Source of the DNA: Pyxidicoccus trucidator
Lineage (GTDB): Bacteria > Myxococcota > Myxococcia > Myxococcales > Myxococcaceae
Reading direction: 5' to 3'
DNA: 64,000 bases
Assembly (NCBI RefSeq): GCF_010894435.1
Contig: NZ_JAAIXZ010000017.1
Span: 216,018 to 280,017, forward strand
Translations under genes and position numbers: made by a program
The notes under the pieces: generated by a model
What the model was told of the DNA's origin: nothing
Seen by the model: only the letters and a program-made list of their open reading frames with translations
Databases searched by the model: none
Part shown: one piece after another, positions 1-9,500 of the stretch
How positions within the stretch are numbered: the stretch's first letter is position 1
Layout of the letters: the number at the start of each line of letters is the position of its first letter

Positions 1-108
1 CAGCTCCTCGTCGTCGTGAACAACGCGCGCTGGCAGCGGACCTTCAAGATGGAGCCCGGTCAGCGCGTTGCCTTCGACGTGGACTTCGAGGCACCCGTCG
101 AGGAGTAG
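1..108 (+). CDS. C-terminal end of an unidentified protein (partial)
   Basis: The reading frame is open from base 1 and ends at TAG 106-108, giving the last 35 residues of a protein whose start lies left of the window. The residues (QLLVVVNNARWQ..., ending in FEAPVEE) alternate hydrophobic and charged positions like a beta-sandwich edge, and the end is acidic. Too little remains to name a family. The perfect GC hairpin just downstream fits the 3' end of a transcript. Confidence 0.5.
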   Translation, partial: QLLVVVNNARWQRTFKMEPGQRVAFDVDFEAPVEE

Positions 109-124
109 CGGGCATCCGCTGGAA

Positions 125-153
125 CCCCCGCGCCGTCATCCGAGGCGCGGGGG
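125..153. terminator. Bidirectional GC hairpin between convergent genes
   Basis: Arms cccccgcgcc (125-134) and ggcgcggggg (144-153) form a perfect 10-bp stem with a 9-nt loop. It lies between the partial plus-strand gene and the 3' end of the minus-strand gene at 187. There is no T-run, which is common for terminators in such GC-rich genomes. Confidence 0.6.
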
Positions 154-186
154 CAGGTGCACAAGCGCGAGCTCCCTGGCAGCGCG

Positions 187-1551
187 CTACGCGCTCTTGC
201 GCCGCCGCATCATCGCCTCGTACGAGCGGCCCACGCTCTGCGAGAGGATGAGCAGCTCGCCCACGTCCGGCGGGGTGAGCTGGTCGGGCCCGTTGTCCAC
301 GTAGAGCAGGTGCACCACCTTGCCGCGCACCAGCAGCGGCAGGATGACGGCTGTCGTCGGGAAGCCGCCGCCCAGCAACTTGTAGAACACGCCCATCGCC
401 GCGTCCCGCTTCACCGGGCCGATGTAGTGCGAGCGCGTGTCGCGCACCAACCGGAAGGTGCTCTGCTCCCTCAGCGCCACGCCGATGCGCCGCACCGCCG
501 GCTCGCGCACGCCGGTGCCCATGCCGTGCCAGCCCGTCACCAGGCTGCCCTGCACCGACAGCAGCAGGTTCCGCTTCCACTTGCCCAGCGCGAAGCGCAG
601 CACCGTGCGCGCCACGTCCTCGCGGTCCGAGCTGCGCGCCAGCTCCGCCTGCGCCTCCGCGAACGTCATCGGCGTCGGTGGCGGCTCCGGAGGCCGCTGC
701 ACCGGCACCGCCTGCGGAGGCGGCACCGCCGTCGGAGCCGCCGCCACGGGCACTGCCGGGCGCTGCGGCTGCGTCGGAGGCACAAACACCACCGGCGGCG
801 GCGTCATCGGGAAGGGCTGCGCGGGCACCACCGGACGCGGCGGCTGCACCGGCACCTGCGCCGCCGGAGGCGCGACCGGAGCCACGGGCCGCTGCATCAC
901 CGGGGCTTCTGGCATCGGCAGGGGCTCCATCACCTCCACCCCGGTGATGACCTCCTCCTCGCCCATGTCCCCTTCGTAGTCCGCCCCTCCGCGCAAGGCC
1001 TGAGCGTAGACGGACTGGAACTCCTCCTCGCTCATCAGGTCCGGCGCCTTCTCGGACGCCTTCGCCAGCTCCGCCTGCGAGCCCGGCGCGGGCCTCGGGC
1101 GGATGGCATTCACGTCGATGGCGCGCAGTGAGCGGAACGCCTTGCAGTAGCGGCGCAGCAGCTGGTTCATCCGGAACTCGGGGATGACCACCGGCACCAC
1201 CCGCTTGCCCGTCTTGAAGGCAATCGAGTCCAGCGTCTCGAAGTCGTGCGGGTTGAGCACGGCGATGCTCAGCCGCGTCGAGTCCACCCGCATGGGCAGG
1301 TACTCCTTGTCGTCCGCGTGGTTCGACGACACGAGCGCCATCGCCTTCGGGTCCGGCACCAGCTCCCCGGACGCAAACGCGGTGTTGTGCAGTTGACCCA
1401 GCGTCTTCGCCAGGTCCTGCTCGGACACCAGCCCGAGCTCCACGAGGTTCGTCCCGAGCCGCCCGCCGTGCACCACCTGTGCCTCGAGCGCCTCCTCGAG
1501 TCCCTCGGCGGTGACGAGACCTTCCTTCAGGAGCATTTCACCCAGGCGCAT
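187..1551 (-). CDS. MshEN/GspE N-terminal domain protein with GAF-like C-terminus
   Basis: The N-terminus (MRLGEMLLKEGLVTAEGLEE) has the look of MshEN/GspE-N domains, which bind nucleotides or c-di-GMP at the front of type II secretion and type IV pilus ATPases. No Walker A or B ATPase domain follows. A long Pro/Val/Ala-rich linker leads instead to about 150 residues resembling a GAF fold (LLLSVQGSLVTGWHGMG..., ending VGRSYEAMMRRRKSA). Such stand-alone MshEN proteins are common in myxobacteria and are often mislabelled GspE. I chose ATG 1551 because the domain begins there. An in-frame GTG at 1599 would add 16 residues without a visible ribosome-binding site. The upstream minus-strand gene ends at 1618, so the two may be co-transcribed. 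The role is unknown; a c-di-GMP or nucleotide sensor is an inference. Confidence 0.75.
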   Translation of the reverse strand: MRLGEMLLKEGLVTAEGLEEALEAQVVHGGRLGTNLVELGLVSEQDLAKTLGQLHNTAFASGELVPDPKAMALVSSNHADDKEYLPMRVDSTRLSIAVLNPHDFETLDSIAFKTGKRVVPVVIPEFRMNQLLRRYCKAFRSLRAIDVNAIRPRPAPGSQAELAKASEKAPDLMSEEEFQSVYAQALRGGADYEGDMGEEEVITGVEVMEPLPMPEAPVMQRPVAPVAPPAAQVPVQPPRPVVPAQPFPMTPPPVVFVPPTQPQRPAVPVAAAPTAVPPPQAVPVQRPPEPPPTPMTFAEAQAELARSSDREDVARTVLRFALGKWKRNLLLSVQGSLVTGWHGMGTGVREPAVRRIGVALREQSTFRLVRDTRSHYIGPVKRDAAMGVFYKLLGGGFPTTAVILPLLVRGKVVHLLYVDNGPDQLTPPDVGELLILSQSVGRSYEAMMRRRKSA

Positions 1552-1617
1552 GGCCTCCGCTTGTAGCCGTGCCCCGTCCCGCTCCGCAAGCGCGCCCACA
1601 CCCGGCGCGCGGTGGCG

Positions 1618-2004
1618 CTAGTCCTCGGGGTGGTGGCTGAGCGCCACCCGGTTGCCCTCCGGGTCCCTCACGTACACCGACCACCGCGTCTCGTGCTCCA
1701 GGGGGACCCCCGCCCGGGCGAGCGCCTCCACCGCGCCGGCCCGTCCGGACTTCGGAATCCGGAACGCCAGCAGCAGCAGGCCCGGCCGCTCGTGGCGGAA
1801 CGGGCTGGGCTCCGGCTCCGTCCCCGCTGCCTCGATGGCCAGGAAGCCGCCTCCGGGCACGCCCACCCAGATGCTCCTCAGGGAGCCGTCCGGCCTCAGG
1901 TGCCGGGTCAGCTCGGGGAAGCCGAGCAGGTCCCGGTAGAAGGCGGTCACCCGCTCGATGTCCCTCGCCTGGATGGCCACATGGTGGAAGCCCTGAACGT
2001 CCAT
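1618..2004 (-). CDS. VOC-superfamily (glyoxalase/bleomycin-resistance-like) protein
   Basis: This 128-residue protein starts MDVQGFHHVAIQARDIERVTAFY and ends with YVRDPEGNRVALSHH, the usual opening and closing beta-alpha motifs of a vicinal-oxygen-chelate protein. Candidate metal ligands are the His near residue 8 and the acidic residue in the RDPEGNRV strand. The true start is ATG 2004: longer frames run antisense into the neighbouring regulator. The gene is divergent from the receiver-PATAN gene, with only 27 bp between the start codons, so the promoters must overlap. The substrate cannot be predicted. Confidence 0.85.
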   Translation of the reverse strand: MDVQGFHHVAIQARDIERVTAFYRDLLGFPELTRHLRPDGSLRSIWVGVPGGGFLAIEAAGTEPEPSPFRHERPGLLLLAFRIPKSGRAGAVEALARAGVPLEHETRWSVYVRDPEGNRVALSHHPED

Positions 2005-2031
2005 GGCGCGGATGCTATGGTCTGCGCGCTC

Positions 2032-3408
2032 ATGGCGCGACTGCTCGTCGTCGAAGACAACCACGAACTGGCTTCCCTCATCGTCTCCGCGGCCGAGAGC
2101 CGGGGGCATGAGGCGCGCGCCGCCTATACCGGCGAGGCCGCCCTGGAGGCACTCGGCCCCGGCTCCAAGTGGGACATCGCCCTCGTGGACCTGCTGCTGC
2201 CGGACATCCGCGGCAGCGAGGTGCTGGGCGCGCTGCGCGCCCACGGCATCCCCGCTGTCGCCGTCAGCGGCGTCTACAAGGGGGACCGCTTCGCCCAGGA
2301 GGCCGTCCAGGTCCACGGCGCCCGCGCCTTCTTCTCCAAGCCCTTCGAGCTGAACGCCGTCATGGAAGCCCTGGAGGAGGCGGGTGGAATCTCACCCGAG
2401 CCCCGCGCGTCCCCCCCCGTGCCGGAGTCCGCGCCGCCCGACGAGCTCCTCGACGAGGACGACCTCATCGTCCTGGAGGAGCTGGCTCCCGAGCCCGAAG
2501 AGGGCGACGCCGCCTCCTCCTTGCACTCCGTGGCCGAGACGGAGGCACTGCCCGTCCCGGACGATGGTGAGCACGCCCTCCCGCTGCCCTTCGAGCGGCG
2601 CGAGAAGGTGTGGAGCCCCACCGCCGCCTCCCCGGCCACCCCCTCGCGCGGCACCCTGCCCGAGTGGACGCTCGCGGGAGACCTCAAGGACACCTCCGTC
2701 GCGCGGCTGCTGAACGCGTACTACGAGGCGCGCCACCACGGAGAGCTGAAGCTCAAGCAGGGCTCCATCCTCAAGGTCGTCTACTTCGAGGCCGGCCGCA
2801 TCGTGTACGCCGCCTCCAACCTGGGCCAGGAGCGCTTCGGCCGCTTCTGCGTCCGCCGAGGCGTGCTGCCCGAGGCCCGCCTGGCCGAGGTGGCCGCGTA
2901 CGCGAAGGAGCACGGCCTGCGCACCGGCGAGGCCATGCTGCGCCTGGGCCTCATGGACGCCGCGCGGCGCCAGCAGCTCCTAGAGGAGCAGGTGAAGGAA
3001 ATCATCTGGTCCACCTTCACCTGGACGGAGGGCCAGTACGGCTTCAGCGCCATGCGGCCGCAGCGCGCGGACCTGGTGAAGCTGTCCGTCTTCCCCGGGG
3101 ACCTGGTGCTGGAGGGCATGGAGAAGACGGAGACGCTGGTGGCGCTGCGCCAGCGCATGCCGCCCTCGCGCCGCCTCTTCCCCACCGCGGACCCGCCGTA
3201 TGGCCTGCACGAGCTGAAGCTGCAGGGGCCGCAGGCGCTGCTGCTCGCGTACGCGGACGGCAGCAAGACGGTGGAGGACCTGCTCGCGCTCACGGACCTG
3301 TCCGAGCGTCAGGCCCTGGCCACGCTGCGCGGCCTGGAGCTGCTCGGCGTGCTGGAGGAGCGGCCCGAAGCCCCGAGCCGCCGCCACCGCATCACCTTCG
3401 GCCTCTAG
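2032..3408 (+). CDS. Response regulator with receiver and PATAN (DUF4388) domains
   Basis: From ATG 2032 the product has 458 residues. Residues 1-120 form a receiver domain (MARLLVVEDN, phospho-acceptor D53 in LVDLLLPD, and a late FFSKPFE lysine motif). An acidic/Pro linker follows, then a DUF4388/PATAN module (EWTLAGDLKDTSVARLL, then GELKLKQG and VYFEAGRIVYA), a family found in two-component and motility regulators. The C-terminal part has winged-helix-like segments. A longer open frame from 1612 is rejected because it lies antisense to the VOC gene and the receiver begins precisely at 2032. The stop codon overlaps that of the convergent gene through a shared CTAG (3405-3408). Confidence 0.85.
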   Translation: MARLLVVEDNHELASLIVSAAESRGHEARAAYTGEAALEALGPGSKWDIALVDLLLPDIRGSEVLGALRAHGIPAVAVSGVYKGDRFAQEAVQVHGARAFFSKPFELNAVMEALEEAGGISPEPRASPPVPESAPPDELLDEDDLIVLEELAPEPEEGDAASSLHSVAETEALPVPDDGEHALPLPFERREKVWSPTAASPATPSRGTLPEWTLAGDLKDTSVARLLNAYYEARHHGELKLKQGSILKVVYFEAGRIVYAASNLGQERFGRFCVRRGVLPEARLAEVAAYAKEHGLRTGEAMLRLGLMDAARRQQLLEEQVKEIIWSTFTWTEGQYGFSAMRPQRADLVKLSVFPGDLVLEGMEKTETLVALRQRMPPSRRLFPTADPPYGLHELKLQGPQALLLAYADGSKTVEDLLALTDLSERQALATLRGLELLGVLEERPEAPSRRHRITFGL

Positions 3409-6400
3409 CCCGCCGCGCCGTCCCGACGGCGGCGCAGCAGCCGCGCCAGCGCCAGCAGCCCGAACACGGCCGCGCCCGAGCCCGTCCCCGCTCCCGAGCA
3501 GCCACACCCGGAGGTGGCCTGCTCCTCGGGCAGGGGCGCGGACACCGGCACGCCGTTGAGCAGCACCTCTCCACCGAAGTGGGGCGAGGTCAGCAGCCGG
3601 GGACGCGCCACGTAGGTCAGCACGGCGGTGCCGCTCGCCGGCAGCGGGATGCCCTCCACCGCGAAGCCGTCCTCTCGCGCCTCCTCCGCCATGGGCTGGC
3701 CGTCCACCTTCACGCTGCCGGGCAGCCACTCCAGCCCCTGCACCTGCTCCACGTGGCGCAGGCCGGACACCGGGCACTCCGTGGTGTTGCGCAGCCGCAC
3801 CACCACGCCCACCAGGCCATTCTCCGAGCCCGTGGGGGACTCCGTCTCATGCGTCAGGTCCACGAAGGGCTCGGTGGTGATGGGCACCACGTGCTCGGTG
3901 GTGGCCGTCCTGCCGCCGGCCGCCTCCGCGGTGACGCGCAGGGTGATGGACTCGCCCACCAGCCCCTCCAGCCCCGTCTCCTGCGTGCGGGGGGTGACGC
4001 TCTCACCGGACAGCGCGTCCTCCGTGAGCGCGGGCCCGTCCACCTGCGTCCACAAGAGGGCCGCCGTGCGGCAGGCACCGGCGGGAATCGCCTGGGTGAG
4101 CGTGCCGGTGACACCCTCGCCACAGCGGGCCACCAGCGCCCCACCCTCCAGCGCGCCCAGCCGGACGTCCCGAGCGGGCACCGTCACCCGCGCCTCCGCG
4201 GTGCCTCCGTTGCTCCGGGGCTGGCCGCTGTCGTCGAGGAGCGCGCCCTGGACGAGGTACTCCGTGGCATCGCAGGTCTCCGGCACCGGCGGACTCCAGG
4301 ACCCCGGCACGGACACCACCTCGGATGCCAGCTCCGGCCCGCCCGTTCCCTCGCTGAGCGCCATGCGCGCCCGCAGGGCGTACTCGCCCGGGCAGAGCAG
4401 CGACGTGCCCAGGTTGACGTCCACCTGCTGGTCCGCCGCGGGCACCGCCGTCAGGTTCAGCCCGGCGGTGGTGGCGTCCTCCTCCGGGGGCTCCGCGACC
4501 ACGCGAACCTGCGCCTCGGTGCCTTCCTGGAGGCCGCCCTCGATGGAGTTGATGCGGTTCCTCGCGGTGAGCGACAGCGTGGCGCGCGCGCACGCGGCGG
4601 CCTCCACCCGGAGCGCTCCGCTCACCACCTCGGACGCGAGCGAGACGGTGCCGCCGTCCGAGTCCTTCACGGTGAGGCCCGGGGGCACGCCCTCCCCTGG
4701 CGCGGTCAGCCGCCACACCGTCTCCACCGGGGGCAGGTCCGGCGTGCCGGGAGCGCAGGGGAGCAGCGCGTCGGGCGCCACCTCCACACCCGCGTCCGGG
4801 CCAGAGGCCAGAGCCCGCTCCGCGTCCGGGTCGAAGGGCGAGGAAGGCCGTCCCCAGGCAGTCACCGTCACGGCGAAGCTCGTGGGAGGCGACGCCAGGC
4901 CGCCCTCATCCAGGCCCTGCACCGTGTACGTGTAGACGGTGCCAGCTCGCGAGCACACGAAGTCCGGAGGCGTGAAGGTGGCCGTTCCGTCGGGGGCCGT
5001 GGCAAGGGCAGGCTGGCCAGCGCCTCCGTCCCACCTGTAGCCCACCGTGGCGCAAGCGCCCGCCGGGGGAGGCGTCGCCGTGAAGACCCTCGGCGGTCCA
5101 GCCGCGGGGGTCGAGGCCGCCGTGGGCGTTACCCCCGGCGCCTGGGGGCCCTGCTGGTTGACGATGGTGACGCTCAGGCCCGCGCCCTGGTCATGCGCCC
5201 CCAGGCCATCCGACGCCCAGAGGTTCAGCACCCGCGTCTCGTCCTTGCAGACCTCTCCTCGTGGGGAAATCACGAGGTCCAACGTGTCCGGCTGGGCCGC
5301 GGCGCTCACGTCCAGCAGGTCCGCCGCCGCCAGCGCATCCACCGAGACACGTACCGCGTCGCCGTCATCATCCGTCGCGGTGACCTGGACCGCGACGGGC
5401 CCGCTCCCCTCGTTGATGGGCCGGGCCTGCGTGCCCGTGAGGAACCGGGGCGACGCCGCGTTGGTGTAGAGGATGAGGTTGTCGCTGGAGTCGCCCGGGC
5501 TGTCCAGGGTGATGACGCAGAAGGCGGAGCCCACACAGCCCACCTCCACCGCGCGCACCGGCAGGGGGCTGGCCGCGAACTCAGGATGGACGCGCCACAG
5601 CGTCCCCGCATCGGACGCGCTGTCGGTCGGCACGGCGCCCAGCACCACGGGGATTCCGCCGGCCCCCGTCCCCACCGCCAGGCCAAAGCCCTCGCCGCGC
5701 ACGCTTCCCGTGCCGGTGTTCACATCCACGGAGGTGATGCCCAGGGGCGTCCCACCATCGAGCACCGTGACGCGCGAGAACGGAGGGGAGATGGACCCGG
5801 GCACGACCGGCGGCGGCACGAGCTGTCCCCGGAAGAGCCCGTCGCTGTTGCCGAAGAGCGCTATCGGATGGGGCCCGTCCGCGGCGATGAGGTCCACCGT
5901 CGCGGGAGGCACCGTCGTCAGGGCGTCGGAGATGGAGACCTCCGCCATCTCGTCACGCCCCTGGTACCACAGGAACTCGGAGGCGCCGCTGCGGACGTGG
6001 AAGAGGGCCTGGGTACCGCTGGCCGTCTCCGTCACTCCCATCACCGTCGTGGGCGTGTACACGGGGTTGGAGATGGTCAGCCAATCCCAGGGAGGGTCTC
6101 CGACCTCCGCCAGGGGCGCGTAGAGCAGCTCGAGCGTGGCCGTGTCGAGTCGCACCATCGCATAGCCGGTCCCCGAGGGCGTGAAGCGCACCCGCTGCAC
6201 GGCGCGGGTGCTGATGTTCGGGTTGTCGGGGCTGATGTTCCCGGAGGCCAGGCAGTTCTGGACGCTGGACAAGCTACCGTTGGGCGCGACGACGGCGAAG
6301 CAGCCCAGGGGAGACAGGAAGGTGCCGGGCGCCCTCCCCTCGAAGAACTCCACCGGGGGGTCGGCATTCCTCCGGAGCTCTGCCTTGACGGTCGACGTCA

Positions 6401-6524
6401 CCGAGAACACGCCAGGCGCCCACAGGTCCACGTTCACGGGGACGCCATCCACGCCGGACGGCGCACTCGATGCGTGCGCCACCGCGGAGAGACCCAGACA
6501 GAGGCTGAAGATGGCGGCGCGCAC
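3405..6524 (-). CDS. Large secreted MYXO-CTERM surface protein with DUF11-like region
   Basis: The 1039-residue product starts with a signal peptide (MRAAIFSLCLGLSAVAHA) and ends in a MYXO-CTERM-like tripartite anchor: a Cys motif (SGCGCSGAGTG), a hydrophobic helix (AAVFGLLALARLL) and an Arg cluster. That signal targets myxobacterial proteins to the cell surface after processing by a myxosortase. In between are many beta-rich segments with Ig/cadherin-like repeats and, near the end, a DUF11-like repeat (VGVVVRLRNTTECPVSG...). It is the last gene of a four-gene operon; its start is 9 bp after the stop of the outer-membrane protein gene. The function is not known, but anchoring suggests adhesion or surface structure. 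Confidence 0.8.
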   Translation of the reverse strand: MRAAIFSLCLGLSAVAHASSAPSGVDGVPVNVDLWAPGVFSVTSTVKAELRRNADPPVEFFEGRAPGTFLSPLGCFAVVAPNGSLSSVQNCLASGNISPDNPNISTRAVQRVRFTPSGTGYAMVRLDTATLELLYAPLAEVGDPPWDWLTISNPVYTPTTVMGVTETASGTQALFHVRSGASEFLWYQGRDEMAEVSISDALTTVPPATVDLIAADGPHPIALFGNSDGLFRGQLVPPPVVPGSISPPFSRVTVLDGGTPLGITSVDVNTGTGSVRGEGFGLAVGTGAGGIPVVLGAVPTDSASDAGTLWRVHPEFAASPLPVRAVEVGCVGSAFCVITLDSPGDSSDNLILYTNAASPRFLTGTQARPINEGSGPVAVQVTATDDDGDAVRVSVDALAAADLLDVSAAAQPDTLDLVISPRGEVCKDETRVLNLWASDGLGAHDQGAGLSVTIVNQQGPQAPGVTPTAASTPAAGPPRVFTATPPPAGACATVGYRWDGGAGQPALATAPDGTATFTPPDFVCSRAGTVYTYTVQGLDEGGLASPPTSFAVTVTAWGRPSSPFDPDAERALASGPDAGVEVAPDALLPCAPGTPDLPPVETVWRLTAPGEGVPPGLTVKDSDGGTVSLASEVVSGALRVEAAACARATLSLTARNRINSIEGGLQEGTEAQVRVVAEPPEEDATTAGLNLTAVPAADQQVDVNLGTSLLCPGEYALRARMALSEGTGGPELASEVVSVPGSWSPPVPETCDATEYLVQGALLDDSGQPRSNGGTAEARVTVPARDVRLGALEGGALVARCGEGVTGTLTQAIPAGACRTAALLWTQVDGPALTEDALSGESVTPRTQETGLEGLVGESITLRVTAEAAGGRTATTEHVVPITTEPFVDLTHETESPTGSENGLVGVVVRLRNTTECPVSGLRHVEQVQGLEWLPGSVKVDGQPMAEEAREDGFAVEGIPLPASGTAVLTYVARPRLLTSPHFGGEVLLNGVPVSAPLPEEQATSGCGCSGAGTGSGAAVFGLLALARLLRRRRDGAAG

Positions 6525-6533
6525 GGAGTGCTC

Positions 6534-9500
6534 CTAGTAGGCCACTTCGGCTCGCAGGTAGAGCCGGTCCTGATTCTCCGACGAGTCGGCCGTCAGACCC
6601 AAACCGCTGAAGCCGAGCAGTGTGTACCCGGTGGCCACTCGTAGACGTTCGTCCACCCGGTATGCGACCTCCACCCTCACGGCCGTCAGCCGCTCGCCCT
6701 CCGGTGAAGCCGTCCTGCGCGCCAGCTCGGCCGCCACCTCCAGGCCGCCCACCACCCGCACCGCCGGGCGCACCGTGCCCGTCCACACCCAGCGCACCGA
6801 GTCCTCCAGGCTGGAGCGGCCCGCGTGCAGGCCCGCCCCCACGGAGACCCGGTCTCCCGCCTGGACGGCCGGCAGCAGGGAGAAGATCTGTAGCGCCCGG
6901 TCACCGAAGGCGGCGCGCGCGCCGGGCAGCAGCTCGCGGGTGATGGCGTAGCGTCCCACCACCAGCCACGGCCCGGGACGCCACGCCACCGCAGCGTAGC
7001 CCTCCACGAACCTCGCTTCGAGCGCCTCCTCATTGACGGTGCGGGAGAAGTCCACGCGGCCGGAGGCCGTCACGTCCTCGCGCAGCTCCGCCTGGGCGGC
7101 CAGCGCCACCACCGTCTGCAAGCGGTCCACCGGCGTCTGGGCGCCGCGCTCCGGCGTGCCCTCCTCCCGGCGCAGCTCCACTCGGCCCTCCACGCGCAGG
7201 CGCGCCAGCAGGAGCTGACCGAAGACGCCCGCGGTGTCCCGCCTCAGCGCGCTGTCCACGTCCAGCAGGCTGCGCACGCCGCGCTCGTAGCGGGCACCCA
7301 TGCTGAAGCTGCCCGTCACCTGCTGCTGGAGCCCCACCGCCCGCGCCAGCCGCACGGTGGTGGCGTCATGCGCGCCCACGTCCTCCACGAAGAGCGCGGT
7401 GCCGCTGTCCGGCAGCTCCGTGCGCGCACCCGTCAGCGTCCGGCCCGCGCCGAAGTCCGGCCCGTCCACGTCCACCGAGTAGCCGCCGTAGTAGACGTCC
7501 TGCCCGCTCCGCGACTCCACGTTGGCCCACGCGCGCGGGCCCAGGTCCGGGCCCCAGCCGCCGTGCACCCCCACCCGGGTGTCCCGCGCCACGTCCACGT
7601 CCGCGCCCGCCGAGGTGAAGGTGTCATCCATCCGCCCCGGGCCCTCGCCGTGCAGCGCCAGCGTCTGGCGGTGCGCCGCCCGCAGCGACAGGCGCTCGGA
7701 CACGCGCCAGGTGCCCGCCACCCCCGCCGAGGTACGGCCTCCGAAGAGCGCCGGGCCCACGCCGGGGACCTCCGCGGCGCTCAGCCGCGAGTCGCGCACC
7801 TCCAGCTGCACGCCCCAGACCGACTCCTCCCAGCCCACGCCCGCGCCCACCGTGCGCGCGGAGAACGGGGTGTCCATGAAGGGCTCCCGGGGGTCGGCCG
7901 AGCGACGCTCATCCGCCAGCAGCGTCAGGCGCAGGCGTCCCAGCGGCTGGCGCACGCGCAGCGAGCTCTGCCGGAACAGGGCCGCCTCCGCGTGTGCCCC
8001 GTCCGAGAAGCCCTTCGCGCGCAGTCGGAAGGCGGCGTCCACCGCGCTTCCCGAGCCACCCAATGGCCCCGGCCCACGCACCCGCAGGCCCAGCGCCTCG
8101 CCCTCCGTCCCCAGCGCCACCCGGGGGCGGATGAAGCTGAGGCCGCCGTCGTCCGACACGCCGAAGAGCTCCGGTGCCACCGCCGTGCCGCGACTGGAGG
8201 CCACCTCTGCCTGCAGGGTGTACGCGCCCAGCGCCGCGCGCGCCCGGCCGCTGTAGAGCGTGTACGGCCGGCCCTCGCGGCCCTCGCGCACCGCGGCGAA
8301 GCCCACGCGCGCGCCGAGCCACTCGGCCCACACCTCACCACCGGCCGTGTCGTCGGCATCCGCCGCCCGCAGCGCCGCGTAGTCCACCACCAGCACCGGC
8401 TCGGGCGCCTCCGTGGGAGAGCCCGTGCGCAGCCAGGACTCGCCCGCGAGGAAGGACAGCGGGCGCGACAGGAGGATGCGGCCGGCGAAGTAGTCGATGT
8501 CGTAGTCGCGCCCGCGCACCAGGTGCCGCTCCGCCAGCGGCAGGCCGGTGACGCCGTCGCGCACCTCCACGCGCACCAGCTCCGAGCCCTCCGCCACCGA
8601 CACCGCGCCCAGGTAGTAGAGGCTGCCGCCGGTGGCGCGCAGCTCCTCGTGCGCCGGCACCGCCGTGAGCAGGCGGCTCGGGTCCGAGAGACTCCCACCA
8701 AACGCCTCCACGCCCGCGCGCGCCGCGTCGTCCTCCTGCGGCCCCGTCTTCAGCTCCAGGTAGGGGCCGAAGAGCGGCCGGTGGTAACGGCCCACCTCGC
8801 CGTCCTGCACGAGCGCCCGGTACGTGCCCAGGCCGGCGCGTCCGTAGTCCTCGTGCCGGGCCTCCAGCCGCAGGCGGCCCTCCGCGGCGTTGGGCGTCAG
8901 CGATACCGAGTCGTCGCCCCACTCCGCGGGCGTGAGGTCCAGGTCCGGCACGCGCTCGAAGCGCTCGGGCACGCGCGGGCGCAGCCAGTCCGGTAGGCTG
9001 GCGCCGTGCAGCGTGCGCCCGTCCGTGTCGCGCAGGTCCAGCTCGCCCACCAGCTCCACGTCGCCCACTCGCAGCTCGCCATGGACGGAGCCGCGGCCGC
9101 GCAGCTGCACGTCGCCATTCGCGGGCGCCCACGTGGCCTCCACGTCCAGCAGGCCCACGGCGAAGGGCTTCGCGGCGGCGTCAATCTCCAGCGTCTCGTC
9201 GCGCGGCGCCTCGCCCGGGACTTCCAGGTGGAGCGGCACCGCGTTGAGCCCCGGTGCCAGCGCCACCGGCACCTCCACGCTGCCCTCCCGCCCCACCACG
9301 CGCTCACCCTCGGGCGTGCGCACGCGTGTGCCCTCCGGCGCCTCCACGCGCAGCCGGGTGGTGCCGCTCGCCACCTGCTCATCCCGCCCGGCGGGAAGCT
9401 GGAGCGAGCCCGCGGGCTCCACCGGCCGGGGTGCCACCAGCCACCCGTCCTCGCGGCGCACCACGTCCACGCGCTGGCGGAAGAGGCGCACCGCCCCGTC

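Noticed and set aside
1612..2031. 140-residue N-terminal extension of the receiver-PATAN protein
   Set aside because: It is antisense to the VOC gene, and the receiver domain begins exactly at ATG 2032.
2610..6644. 1344-codon plus-strand open frame
   Set aside because: It overlaps three genes on the other strand or frame and encodes low-complexity Arg/Ala/Gly/His sequence with no family resemblance; long shadow frames are normal at this GC content.
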